Shown here: piece by piece, positions 16,701 through 24,283 of the stretch
Numbering within the stretch: position 1 is the stretch's first letter
Layout: each line of letters opens with the position of its first letter
NCBI RefSeq assembly: GCF_010501055.1
Contig: NZ_QVMO01000043.1
Location: 1-61,485 of the forward strand
From: Dysgonomonas sp. 521
GTDB lineage: Bacteria; Bacteroidota; Bacteroidia; Bacteroidales; Dysgonomonadaceae
Direction of reading: 5' to 3'
DNA: 61,485 bases
The notes under the pieces: generated by a model
Seen by the model: the letters and a program-made list of their open reading frames with translations, nothing else
Databases searched by the model: none
Told to the model about the DNA's origin: nothing
Made by a program: the position numbers and the translations under genes

Positions 16701-19700
16701 GCAGTTCGGCAGCGGCAGGGGTGTTGGTCGTGTCTTTTACGCTGATTGTCCATGTCTCTGCCTGTCCGGGACGCAACTTGTCGCGGAATACTTCCAGCTT
16801 CAGGTTCAGTTTGGTATCAGGTGTTTCTTCCCCTTTATTAAGTGATACACTCTGGTTGTACATTTTGCCGTCTTTCACGAATGTGAAGGTCATGTATATG
16901 TTGTCCCCGTATTCAGCCTTGTAAGGAACTGAAAACAATTGATTGGCCTCGCTCATTTTGATGAAGCGGCGTTCGAATACTTTTTTGTTATCATTCAGCT
17001 GGTAAAGTACATAAATATCTTTGTCCGATACTCCGAATATTACTTCTGCCGGTTTGCCGTTTCCGAAGGAGGTATTCTTCTTTATCAGCCATTGGTTTGT
17101 TTTTACCGGAGGTTTTTTATCGTTGTAACTGTATAATGTAAAATCTTTCTTCTCGGCTATTTCATTGTTTTTACTATCCAGCGCTTTTATTTGCAACTGG
17201 TACTTGCCCGAAGACAGGTTCTTGAGAGACGATTTCAGTGACGCTTGTTCTCCACTCTTGAATGAGCCTTCCGATACTTTATTTTTTGCAGAATTATTTT
17301 CGTCAAGACTATAAAGCATATAGGTTCCTGAAGTTTCAATATCCTCTCCCTGTAAATTCTTAGCTGTAATTTTTATTTTATCATTGCCTGATTTCTCTAA
17401 CAGTTCGGGTATATCGATCCTTATCGCCATCGATATATTCCCTACATTGATTGAATGTTTGTTCGATTGCGTTTCTCCATTCAGGTCTGTTACTGTGGCT
17501 GTTATTTCGAATGTATAATTTTGCTGGTTGAACGGGGTATAACTTTTGTCATCCCCCAGCTGAGGCGTGAATACGATTTCGAAAGAGCCGTCATCATTTG
17601 TTTTCAGCGTATCGTTCACAAATGGAGCCTTATAGCCGCCTCCCCATCGCCAGAAGCTGAATCGTTCGCGTGTGATCGTATATTTTACTTCCGCGCCCTG
17701 AAGGCTTACTCCCGAATAGTTCTTCGCATAGCCTTTCAATTTGATCTCTTCGCCGAAAGCATAAGTTTCCTTTAGCTTTTCGAATGTTACTTCGAATGTA
17801 GGGCGTTTATATTCTTCTACATTGAAATAATAAGAACTGCTCCTGTCATTGTTTATCTCTACACGGTATTGTCCAAGCAATCCGGATTGTGGCAATATAA
17901 ATTCTCCGGAGACGGAACCGAATTCATTTGTTATTATTTCTTTCTTGGCAACTTCCTCGTTGTTGGCGTTGTATAGTTTTATCGTACATGCCTGATTTGG
18001 CAAAGCTTTTGATTCCTTGTCTATTAATACGGCTTTAAAATATACTGTTTGCCCGGGACGGTAGATGCTTCTGTCGGCAAACAGGCTGATAGTCGTCCTC
18101 TCAATATTGTTATCCACCGATGTATTCCATCTGTACGAATCATTGTTCAAACTCTCGGCAGGCAGATATGAATCTTCTCCAAGCTCCACCTTATAGGTCG
18201 CTATATTATAATTATACTTTATGTCGCGGGCGTCTTTGAAAGTCGCGATACCCAGTTCGTTTGTTTTTACTGTAGCCAGCAACGGGCTTTCATTTGTTTT
18301 TTCGTCTTTTTCTGTCGAGTATATTTTAACAGTCACGTCCTTTACCGGTTTTCCGCTTATCTTCTCTACAACGAATATCTCGTATTCATTTTTCGCGCTG
18401 TTGCGTGAGAAAGCCATCAGGGCGGAGACTATAAAATCGAATCTGTTGTCTTTATAGTTGTAGCTATACTTATCATCTTCGTTTTTTTCTTTCTCTTTAT
18501 TGATGTCGTCTATTGCCTTAGTGGTAAATGTATAATTTCCGGGTTGTAATTTCCCTATATTCAGCGGTAATATATCCGCGTTGTATGTGGTTTTTGATGC
18601 CAGGGCCAGAGGGTATTCCTTTATCAATATGAATTTATCTTTGACTTGCCTGAGTAGTTTGAACGGGTATATGCTATCTTTCGGCGTATTCTTGTATCGT
18701 ATTTCGAGAGCGGTTTCACCGTCGGGGTGCTGTAGCTTTTTGCCGCTAATGAGTAGCTTAGGCGATTCGAGTGCCTGTAATTTCTTTTCTAATATTCTGG
18801 CGCCATACGAGTTGGGATATTTGTCCAAGCCTTTTTTCAGCCAGTTGTATTTGGCCTCATTGTCACCGGCCGATACTAAATTATTTCCGTCATGACGGTA
18901 ATTGTATGAATTGTAGGAGTCTACTATTTTAGCTATTATTTCGGTGCTGTTCTCATCCGTTTCATATTCTTTTTCGAGGTTTTGGTAGGTTTTGAGCACT
19001 TCGTCCCCGGTAAAGGATTGCGACCTGTTTTGCAGGAATCCGACTTTATTTATCTCGGTCAGTATTACTGTGGCTGTCATATTCCGTGCCAGCAAATCCT
19101 TAAAGTATTCCTGATAGTAGGAAAATGCAAGCATGCGGTGAGCCGGGTCTTGTTTTATATCCAGCTTTACGTATTCTTTAGCAGGTAATGTCAGTTGCTG
19201 GGTGCTAAGCCCGATGTGCTCGGCATCGAAGTTTCTGTTTCGTTGATTTTCAATATTTTCGGCTATGTCGATAGCCCTTTTCATAAGGAAATCATATAAT
19301 GTCGGATACCTTAGTTTATCCACCCCCATGTTTATGATGTCGTCGTATTCGGCTGTCGTATGCTTTTTCAATGTGGCAACATCGGCTACAGACTGTTGTA
19401 AGTAATTGACTATCTTATTCACAAAAACAGATTCTGTCCATTCCTTTATATCCTGAGGTATTGTATCCGAAAGGTTTGTGCGCCGGTTTATTCTCCAGCT
19501 GTTTCTGCTGTAATAATCGGCGTACGCCTCAGCCAGCATGGAGTATAACAGGGCTTTCTGGCTAATGTCGCTTGTCTGCTCGGTTATATCCTGCAAGTCA
19601 TATAATATGCCTTCATTGTCGTTGTAGTCAATGTCTCTTTTGTATTTATTTTTATTGATAAGAGCTTTGACTATCTGCGTGCTGTTTTTGTCAGCTATCG

Positions 19701-19869
19701 CTTTTTTCAGAATGCCGTCTATCGACTGTAATGCCGACTGGGGTAAGTTGTCAGTGTCGAACTGTTCCACCTCTTTCCATTCCTTTTCATATTTGTTATT
19801 GGATGTTTGTGCTGTCATAGCAATGCTTATAATAAAAAATAAACAGATAAATAATAATTGCTTTTTCAT
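13795..19869 (-). CDS. Alpha-2-macroglobulin family protein
   Basis: A 2,024-residue exported protein with signal peptide MKKQLLFICLFFIISIAMTA. A Bacteroidetes-type N-terminal helical region is followed by MG domains, with the MG2-like SLFADRSIYRPGQTVYFKA, the A2M core ETAFFYPQLRTNEKGETLIS and VPESNTTWRFRALAHD, and a C-terminal alpha-toroid plus receptor-like domain. Relatives trap proteases, usually through a Cys-x-x-Gln thioester. Where that motif is expected (about residues 1470-1490, after NPAWYAVQALP) this protein has SFSNPTNENAVNW, so no thioester can form. Start: the ATG at 19869 begins the signal peptide; the 46 in-frame codons before it look untranslated. No pbpC gene is adjacent, though crcB lies upstream on the same strand. 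Confidence 0.88.
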   Translation of the reverse strand: MKKQLLFICLFFIISIAMTAQTSNNKYEKEWKEVEQFDTDNLPQSALQSIDGILKKAIADKNSTQIVKALINKNKYKRDIDYNDNEGILYDLQDITEQTSDISQKALLYSMLAEAYADYYSRNSWRINRRTNLSDTIPQDIKEWTESVFVNKIVNYLQQSVADVATLKKHTTAEYDDIINMGVDKLRYPTLYDFLMKRAIDIAENIENQRNRNFDAEHIGLSTQQLTLPAKEYVKLDIKQDPAHRMLAFSYYQEYFKDLLARNMTATVILTEINKVGFLQNRSQSFTGDEVLKTYQNLEKEYETDENSTEIIAKIVDSYNSYNYRHDGNNLVSAGDNEAKYNWLKKGLDKYPNSYGARILEKKLQALESPKLLISGKKLQHPDGETALEIRYKNTPKDSIYPFKLLRQVKDKFILIKEYPLALASKTTYNADILPLNIGKLQPGNYTFTTKAIDDINKEKEKNEDDKYSYNYKDNRFDFIVSALMAFSRNSAKNEYEIFVVEKISGKPVKDVTVKIYSTEKDEKTNESPLLATVKTNELGIATFKDARDIKYNYNIATYKVELGEDSYLPAESLNNDSYRWNTSVDNNIERTTISLFADRSIYRPGQTVYFKAVLIDKESKALPNQACTIKLYNANNEEVAKKEIITNEFGSVSGEFILPQSGLLGQYRVEINNDRSSSYYFNVEEYKRPTFEVTFEKLKETYAFGEEIKLKGYAKNYSGVSLQGAEVKYTITRERFSFWRWGGGYKAPFVNDTLKTNDDGSFEIVFTPQLGDDKSYTPFNQQNYTFEITATVTDLNGETQSNKHSINVGNISMAIRIDIPELLEKSGNDKIKITAKNLQGEDIETSGTYMLYSLDENNSAKNKVSEGSFKSGEQASLKSSLKNLSSGKYQLQIKALDSKNNEIAEKKDFTLYSYNDKKPPVKTNQWLIKKNTSFGNGKPAEVIFGVSDKDIYVLYQLNDNKKVFERRFIKMSEANQLFSVPYKAEYGDNIYMTFTFVKDGKMYNQSVSLNKGEETPDTKLNLKLEVFRDKLRPGQAETWTISVKDTTNTPAAAELLASMYDVSLDQLYAYMPWTFRRPYTAKESVYPISYNYPSRYQWDDNQQIWFNSYPWSYKSSHIYNTPPPPMLPDSSLPPLNDRRFDQLNWFGYIYQGYEQYVYSEEELDEYYKDSPQIRISISTVEGSADAVGIDIVELREHKVVVEESVVAPSVMRDTNNRMLSKNAAMPYYLGESANTGGGAEDTDDQASAPQIRQNFSETAFFYPQLRTNEKGETLISFTVPESNTTWRFRALAHDQNSKVGTLEQFVVTQKELMVTPNMPRFVRQGDKTNISTKISNLSESAISGDVRIEFFDPATDKVINLNIANQKQTFSVDKDASVSADWTFDIPENIELIGCRIVAQNQTFSDGEQHVLAVLPNRMLVTESMPVDATTAGTNTFTFDKLYNNSSATIGNYKLTLEYASNPAWYAVQALPSFSNPTNENAVNWFASYYVNTLGSSITRQYPKVAQMIEAWKKQGGDKQTFASKLQKDEELKNVLLEETPWVLDAKNEAEQIQRLSLLFDLNNTNQLTNAATRKLQELQNKSDGGWSWYKGMYSSRAVSQYVLYGYAKLQQVGQVQYPQDIKMMQMDALKYIDSQILKDFESLKKNNKNWEKTTYISTNQLEYAYVRSFYRDIPISQETRAAERFFTNVASKNWKKLDLYEQSILSAILKRNGENELANKIIKSIREHAVKDPKTGMYWPNIRSRVFMSMSAISVHTFLMEALQENGSSQEEMDMLKRWLINQKRTQVWESTHASIDAISTLLSTGSDWFASEETPSITVGGQKVEAESKEAGTGYFKKVWDKSEITNDMGKVEITASNTRPSYGAMYWQYYENLDKVTAQKGDLNVEKQLYKENDTPTGKSLTRITEDNPLTVGDKVIVRLTIRTNKDMEFVQLKDMRAPCFEPLQTISGVKWNESLMYYQTPKDASTNFYFDFMPKGTYVFEYPVYVNRTGEYANGITTIQCMYAPEFVSHTSGIKVTVR

Positions 19870-19955
19870 ATTATTATGTTTTGTATTTCTTAATAAGTAT
19901 AGATGAAAATTGAACCGAAAATCCATCGTGTTAATAGTTAATTTTCTGTAATATT

Positions 19956-20312
19956 TTATCTTGTGATATACATTCCGAGCCAAACAGCGCATATCCCCAG
20001 AACACAACTGGCCAATGTGTAAATAAAAGCAAGGGGAGCCTGGTTGCTGTTTACGAGTGTCAGGGTTTCACTAGCAAAAGTAGAAAATGTTGTAAACCCT
20101 CCGCAAAATCCTGTAATTAAAAGAAACCGTAAATTGTTTGATGGTATTAAATTAGAAAATAAGCCAATACAGAAACATCCTAAGAGATTGATGGTAAAGG
20201 TGGCCAGAGGAAATGCGGTGAAATCAGCCCTGACTACAAAAAACGATGTAAGGAAGCGTAATATGCTCCCGACAGCGCCACCTGCCCCTACCAATAAGAT
20301 TTGCTTGATCAT
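19956..20312 (-). CDS. crcB: Fluoride ion channel CrcB/Fluc
   Basis: A 118-residue four-helix membrane protein of the CrcB/Fluc family, which forms dual-topology dimers that let fluoride leave the cell. Diagnostic features are GAGGAVGSILRF at the start, the INLLGCF helix with its conserved Asn, and GFCGGFTTFSTFASE, containing the Phe and Ser/Thr track lining the pore. The macroglobulin gene follows 86 bp downstream on the same strand. A TAAATTTG box lies only 5 bp before the ATG, which would make a leaderless transcript. No fluoride riboswitch is evident upstream. Confidence 0.93.
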   Translation of the reverse strand: MIKQILLVGAGGAVGSILRFLTSFFVVRADFTAFPLATFTINLLGCFCIGLFSNLIPSNNLRFLLITGFCGGFTTFSTFASETLTLVNSNQAPLAFIYTLASCVLGICAVWLGMYITR

Positions 20313-20316
20313 CTTC

Positions 20317-20324
20317 CAAATTTA
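20317..20324 (-). promoter_or_regulatory. Possible crcB promoter -7 box (TAAATTTG)
   Basis: An exact TAnnTTTG match on the minus strand ending 5 bp before the crcB ATG; transcription would begin at or next to the start codon. Confidence 0.35.
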
Positions 20325-20419
20325 CATGAATAATCTTTATTAATTATACTTTTATCACACTATTTAATAAAACTATGCTCTTTATTCAATTGTTCAATTA
20401 ATATAGAAGATATCTTTAC

Positions 20420-20427
20420 TATTTTTG
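20420..20427 (+). promoter_or_regulatory. Predicted promoter -7 box (TATTTTTG)
   Basis: Matches TAnnTTTG 29 bp before the TTG start of the AraC gene. It supports that start, since the next Met codon in frame is about 190 bp further on. Confidence 0.5.
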
Positions 20428-20455
20428 CCATGCGAGAATATCAACCTGAAAAAAC

Positions 20456-21307
20456 TTGAAAACAACTACAAAAATATTATTAAACGAATCGGAAAAAGAT
20501 CCTTTTATCGAGTTGTTCCATCTTAAAGATCTGACAGACGATAGTATATTCAGTAATTATCAGCGATATGACTTTTATCAGTTGTTATGGTTTACTAAAG
20601 TAGGTGGGAATAATGTTTATTTCCTTGATTTCAAAGAGTACATAATGAAGGAGGATCAGATTATACTTGTTTTTCCCGGGCAGATTGACAAGCTTGATAT
20701 CCGCGAAAAGGAAGGCTATCTGTTTGCTATCCATAATGATGTCCTCTTCGATATTAATCTCCATCTTGGTTCGGATTACCTCAACGGATACTTTTCGAAT
20801 GTTGTTGTTACGTTAGACGATGATAAAATAAAAAGAATACTGGAAAGCATTGTGGAATTGCTGTGGATAGAATATAACTCCGGCAGGAGGCTCACATTGA
20901 TGCAAAGCTATATGGAAGCTTTCCTGTTTCATGTAGATTATATATTGAAAAGCTCCGTTTCGCTTGCTAATGCAAATGATAATGACAATATTACCGATCC
21001 GCTTATAGCCGGCCTGATGAGGTTGATAGACGAAAATTTTATTATCCAGCGTGAAACCGAATTTTATGCCCGCAAGTTAGGCGTATCGAACCGGAAAGTG
21101 AACGAAATAAGCAAAAAAGGAACCGGTAAAACGATAAAGCAACATTTGCAGGAAAGGCTGATACTGGAAATAAAAAAAGAAATAAAATTGCAGAGAAAGA
21201 GCCTGAAAGAGATCGCTTACGATTTAGGTTTTAGCGAACCTGCCTACTTTACCCGCTTTTTTAAAGAGCAGACTTCCCAAACCCCAAAAGAATTCAGGGA
21301 TAGCTGA
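20456..21307 (+). CDS. AraC family transcriptional regulator
   Basis: A 283-residue regulator: an N-terminal cupin-type sensing domain (YDFYQLLWFTKVGG, NVYFLDFKEY) and a C-terminal AraC DNA-binding domain of two helix-turn-helix units, the second being LKEIAYDLGFSEPAYFTRFFKE. The start is TTG at 20456; no upstream in-frame ATG exists and the first Met downstream would remove much of the sensing domain. The divergent crcB promoter and the downstream Bcr/CflA exporter flank it; the exporter, on the same strand and with its own promoter, is the most likely target. A hairpin follows directly after the stop codon. Confidence 0.88.
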   Translation: MKTTTKILLNESEKDPFIELFHLKDLTDDSIFSNYQRYDFYQLLWFTKVGGNNVYFLDFKEYIMKEDQIILVFPGQIDKLDIREKEGYLFAIHNDVLFDINLHLGSDYLNGYFSNVVVTLDDDKIKRILESIVELLWIEYNSGRRLTLMQSYMEAFLFHVDYILKSSVSLANANDNDNITDPLIAGLMRLIDENFIIQRETEFYARKLGVSNRKVNEISKKGTGKTIKQHLQERLILEIKKEIKLQRKSLKEIAYDLGFSEPAYFTRFFKEQTSQTPKEFRDS

Positions 21308-21309
21308 GT

Positions 21310-21345
21310 AACTGTTTTAATTCAGATTAAAAATTTAAAACAGTT
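21310..21345 (+). terminator. Hairpin after the AraC gene
   Basis: Arms AACTGTTTTAA and TTAAAACAGTT with a 14-nt loop, starting 3 bp after the stop codon. The arms resemble the ends of the 184-bp element family, so it may be a remnant of one used as a terminator. Confidence 0.5.
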
Positions 21346-21522
21346 TCTGACAATTTATCCAATTATAATGAAGAAAAATGTAACTTCTATTTAATTTTAT
21401 CAGGGTATCTTTATAGTACCAATAAAAATGGTCGATGGTTCTATACTTTTCAAACAGTACACAATTTTAGGGTTTATCATAGTTGATTGATAGATATTTA
21501 GCACATAGTATAATAGATAGGG

Positions 21523-21556
21523 CAGGGGAGGATGTGATATCCTTCCCCTGTTTATT
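21523..21556 (+). terminator. GC-rich hairpin upstream of the exporter gene
   Basis: CAGGGGAGGAT pairs with ATCCTTCCCCTG (one bulge) and is followed by TTTATTT. It lies about 60 bp upstream of the exporter promoter, so it probably stops read-through from araC. The remaining spacer between 21346 and 21615 shows nothing else I can name. Confidence 0.5.
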
Positions 21557-21615
21557 TAGCCGATTTGTCCAAGCAACAGGCCCATTTGTATAATAATGTA
21601 TCAAAACATCTTGCC

Positions 21616-21623
21616 TACTTTTG
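21616..21623 (+). promoter_or_regulatory. Predicted promoter -7 box (TACTTTTG)
   Basis: An exact TAnnTTTG match 21 bp before the chosen ATG at 21644. It rules out the in-frame ATG at 21596, which lies upstream of the promoter. Confidence 0.6.
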
Positions 21624-21643
21624 CAGCTCAAAAAAAAGTAAGG

Positions 21644-22855
21644 ATGAAAAATTTTAGTTTAGCACAATGGGGTGTAATATTCATTTTGTCGCTGCTTACA
21701 GCGCTTGAACCATTAAGTATCGACTTGTATTTACCGGGCTTTATTCTCATATCTGAGGCATTTAATACAAATGTTTCTGCGGTACAGATATCTTTGTCTA
21801 CATTTCTGGCCGGCTTTGCCATCGGGCAATTACTCTGGGGGCCTCTGGCCGATAAGTTCGGCCGCAAAAAGCCCATATTGGTATCTCTCATTATTTTTAT
21901 TATCGCGTCCATCGCCTGCATATATGTGAGGTCGATAGAGCAGCTATGGGTTGCGCGTTTTATGCAGGCAATAGGGGGTTGTGCAGGAGTTGTCATATCC
22001 CGTGCCATTGTTACCGATTATTTCGATAAGTCGAAAACGCTGAAAATATATGCGATCCTGGCGCTTATTATGGGTATTGCGCCTATCATAGGGCCTTCGG
22101 CAGGTACCGGAGTCCTGAAAATCTTTAATTGGGAAGGGCTTTTCTGGGTCATGGCAGGTTTGGGTATTGCTTTGTTTTTATTCACATTATTCTTTTTACC
22201 CGAGACGTATGATTTTAAGCAAAAAGGAAGTAGACCGAACGTTATGAAAAGCTATTGGGAGATATTGAAAAACCGTAAATTCGTGATATACTCGCTTATT
22301 GCCGGGATAGTAAACGGAGCTTTGATGATTTATGTGGCAAACGGGCCTTTCCTGATAATGGAGAAAGGCGGTTTTTCAAGCAATGCTTTTAGCATTATAT
22401 TTGCCGTCAATGCCTTTGGGCTGATGATCGGTTCATACCTGGCCAGTGTTTTGCAGAAGTATATTCCAACAAATAAGCTGGTGAAACAGGCTCTGTTATT
22501 TATGTCCATAGCCGGCCTCATTTTGCTTGTGGCTATGTATCTGAATCTGAATATCCGGGTCATTTTGTTTATTCTGTTCTTCTATGTTTTCCCTATAGGT
22601 GTATTATTCCCTGCTACCACCGAACTGGCAATCACGCCATTTGCCGAAACAAATAACAGCGGGACGGCTTCCGCGCTTTTCGGGTCGATACAGTTGGCTA
22701 CGGCGTTTATTTGTACTGTAATATCCAGTTTTATCAGTGATGGTACTATTGTAACAGTAGGCATTGCCTTCTTCTTTTGCAGCATGCTGGCTTTCGTTAT
22801 TGTTTTTAGCCGGATTAATTTGAAGGAGGAATATAATAAGGGGGTAATATCATAG
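21644..22855 (+). CDS. Bcr/CflA family multidrug efflux MFS transporter
   Basis: A 403-residue major facilitator with twelve predicted membrane helices. The first helix ALEPLSIDLYLPGF and the loop WGPLADKFGRKKPIL (the MFS A motif, with Gly-x-x-x-Asp-Arg-x-Gly relaxed to ADKFGRK) are typical of Bcr/CflA proteins, which expel bicyclomycin, chloramphenicol and similar compounds by proton antiport. The start at 21644 is supported by a preceding AAGTAAGG ribosome-binding site and the promoter at 21616. Its original terminator is split by the repeat mosaic at 22897-24175. Confidence 0.9.
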   Translation: MKNFSLAQWGVIFILSLLTALEPLSIDLYLPGFILISEAFNTNVSAVQISLSTFLAGFAIGQLLWGPLADKFGRKKPILVSLIIFIIASIACIYVRSIEQLWVARFMQAIGGCAGVVISRAIVTDYFDKSKTLKIYAILALIMGIAPIIGPSAGTGVLKIFNWEGLFWVMAGLGIALFLFTLFFLPETYDFKQKGSRPNVMKSYWEILKNRKFVIYSLIAGIVNGALMIYVANGPFLIMEKGGFSSNAFSIIFAVNAFGLMIGSYLASVLQKYIPTNKLVKQALLFMSIAGLILLVAMYLNLNIRVILFILFFYVFPIGVLFPATTELAITPFAETNNSGTASALFGSIQLATAFICTVISSFISDGTIVTVGIAFFFCSMLAFVIVFSRINLKEEYNKGVIS

Positions 22856-22876
22856 TATTTTGATAGTCTAAAAAAG

Positions 22877-22896
22877 AAGAGGAAAGTGATCTTTCC
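22877..22896 (+). terminator. Broken intrinsic terminator of the exporter gene (left part)
   Basis: The arm AAGAGGAAAG, loop TGAT and the first half of the second arm, CTTTCC, are here; the rest of the arm and the T run (TCTTTTTTTT) lie at 24185 onward. Removing the element and one duplication restores a perfect 10-bp stem with a T tail. Confidence 0.75.
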
Positions 22897-24175
22897 TTTA
22901 GTACATGACAAAAAACATTGAACCAGGCTTGAAAAACCTGATTTTGGCTCCGCTGATTTTAGCTCCGCTGATTTTCAATTCAATTCATAACCGAAGGTTA
23001 TCTATTCAATGTCATCAACTTAAGGATTATGAAACCAAAGATCAGGGCTGAAAGCCCGTCTTATTTCAGCCCAAGGCAACGCCTTGGGTCAGAATATCCA
23101 AATACAGAGCGTGCGCGCTGCAAGCGCAGGTCAACGCTTTGGTCTTGTTCTTTAAGTTTAACCTGCGCTTTGGCTCCGCTTCACTCTGCCGTTGTTTCAG
23201 CGCGCAGTTTCTGTTAGATGCTCTTTACCCAAGGCGACGCTTCGCTTGCCATTGGGCTGAAATAATAAAGGCTTTCAGCCTTAGCTTGAAGACATTGGTC
23301 GCATTCCTATGGGAATGCATCCCCTTACATGCAGCTTCTTTCTACCGGACAATTCATTCCTAACGGAATGTTCCTTTTAATAATATAAATCGAGGTTATC
23401 CTGGTCGCATAAAATCTATCTTTCGTGAACACATCAACTTACGTCTAATTCTAACGCGCCCTCCCGGGCTTGTTTTTACTTTTGCATTGCCCAAAAGTAA
23501 ACAAAAGTCTAGTGCTTCGTCCCTCGGCGACCCAAAACCGCAGCTACGGCTGAACAAAAAGAACTCGCTCCAAATTTTCTGAAATACGAATCTTCAATCA
23601 AGCTCAAACAGCTTTTTGTTCCACGCCTCCGCTGACGGATTGGGTACCCCGCCTGCGGAACGTATGCACGGAGTCGCAACGCAACGCCAAGAACTCCGAA
23701 AGCGATTATTCTCGTCATGCGTCAGCCAGCGCCGTTAGCAAGCCTACGGGGTACCCACCCGGCGCAGGCGGCGTAGAATGAAGTGCGGGCGCTTTTAATC
23801 AAAATCTCCTAACCAGTAGAACGATGAATCCTTCATCACTTCATTCAGCCGGCAAACCGATGGTGGGTCGTACGGCGAAGCGGGGCGCAATGCTTTTTTG
23901 CTTACTTTTGGAGCTTTGGCCAAAAGTAAGGCAAAGAAGTGGAAGTCTATCGGAACGTTTTGCTATTTGCCTCCTACGGAGACGGCCTCTCCCTATCCGC
24001 TTTTTCCACGGGTTTTACCCGTAGTTATCCATATTAGCCCACTTCGTGGACTTAGAACCCTGACTGCAAAACTGAAGATTGATTTATAATAGTATACTGC
24101 AACCCTAAGCAACCCTTGATTCGCATTAATTATCAATATTTTCCATATCGGGTATTTTTTTTGTCATGTATTAAG
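22897..24175. repeat. 1.28-kb composite element with ends of the 143-bp family
   Basis: Bounded by TTTAGTACATGACAAAA and the inverse of CTTAATACATGACAAAA, with a 9-bp duplication GATCTTTCC/GACCTTTCC (22888-22896, 24176-24184, one mismatch). Inside are several other intergenic repeats: a palindromic unit with GGCTGAAAGCC ends (about 23045-23285), an ATTCCTATGGGAAT/ATTCCTAACGGAAT unit (about 23300-23380), GC-rich modules (23450-23935) shared with 34310-34940, and the last 160 bp shared with 46820-46985. The ORFs inside follow repeat sequence and I do not regard them as genes. Confidence 0.7.
23450..23935. repeat. GC-rich repeat modules shared with 34310-34940
   Basis: Two modules: 23450-23700 (containing CGCCCTCCCGGGCTTG) corresponds to 34705-34935 reversed, and 23695-23935 (ending in CTTTTGGCCAAAAGTAAG-like text) corresponds to 34310-34550 reversed. 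They are much richer in GC than nearby DNA and occupy only intergenic sites. Confidence 0.7.
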
Positions 24176-24204
24176 GACCTTTCCTCTTTTTTTTAACCTT
24201 TATT

Positions 24205-24220
24205 GTCTAAAAAAATAGAC
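24205..24220. promoter_or_regulatory. Operator-like inverted repeat 1
   Basis: GTCTAAAAAAATAGAC is a near-perfect 16-bp palindrome with the same GTCTA/TAGAC half-sites as the site at 24234, centred 29 bp upstream of it. Confidence 0.6.
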
Positions 24221-24233
24221 GATATGTTTTTAT

Positions 24234-24249
24234 GTCTAAATATTTAGAC
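24234..24249. promoter_or_regulatory. Operator-like palindrome 2
   Basis: GTCTAAATATTTAGAC is a perfect 16-bp palindrome that directly abuts the TAAATTTG -7 box, so a bound repressor would block RNA polymerase. The regulator is not in the window. Confidence 0.7.
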
Positions 24250-24257
24250 TAAATTTG
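24250..24257 (+). promoter_or_regulatory. Predicted promoter -7 box (TAAATTTG)
   Basis: An exact TAnnTTTG match 34 bp before the ATG at 24284, directly following palindrome 2. Confidence 0.65.
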
Positions 24258-24283
24258 CCGTATAACTTTTAATGAATGTAATT

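Noticed and set aside
20313..20455. Fluoride riboswitch before crcB
   Set aside because: No sequence resembling its conserved core was seen; the spacer to araC is short and AT-rich.
23029..24089. Several 60-75 codon ORFs in the repeat mosaic
   Set aside because: They read through repeated intergenic sequence (TFGALAKSKA-type translations) that also occurs at 34304-34486 in another setting; typical spurious calls.
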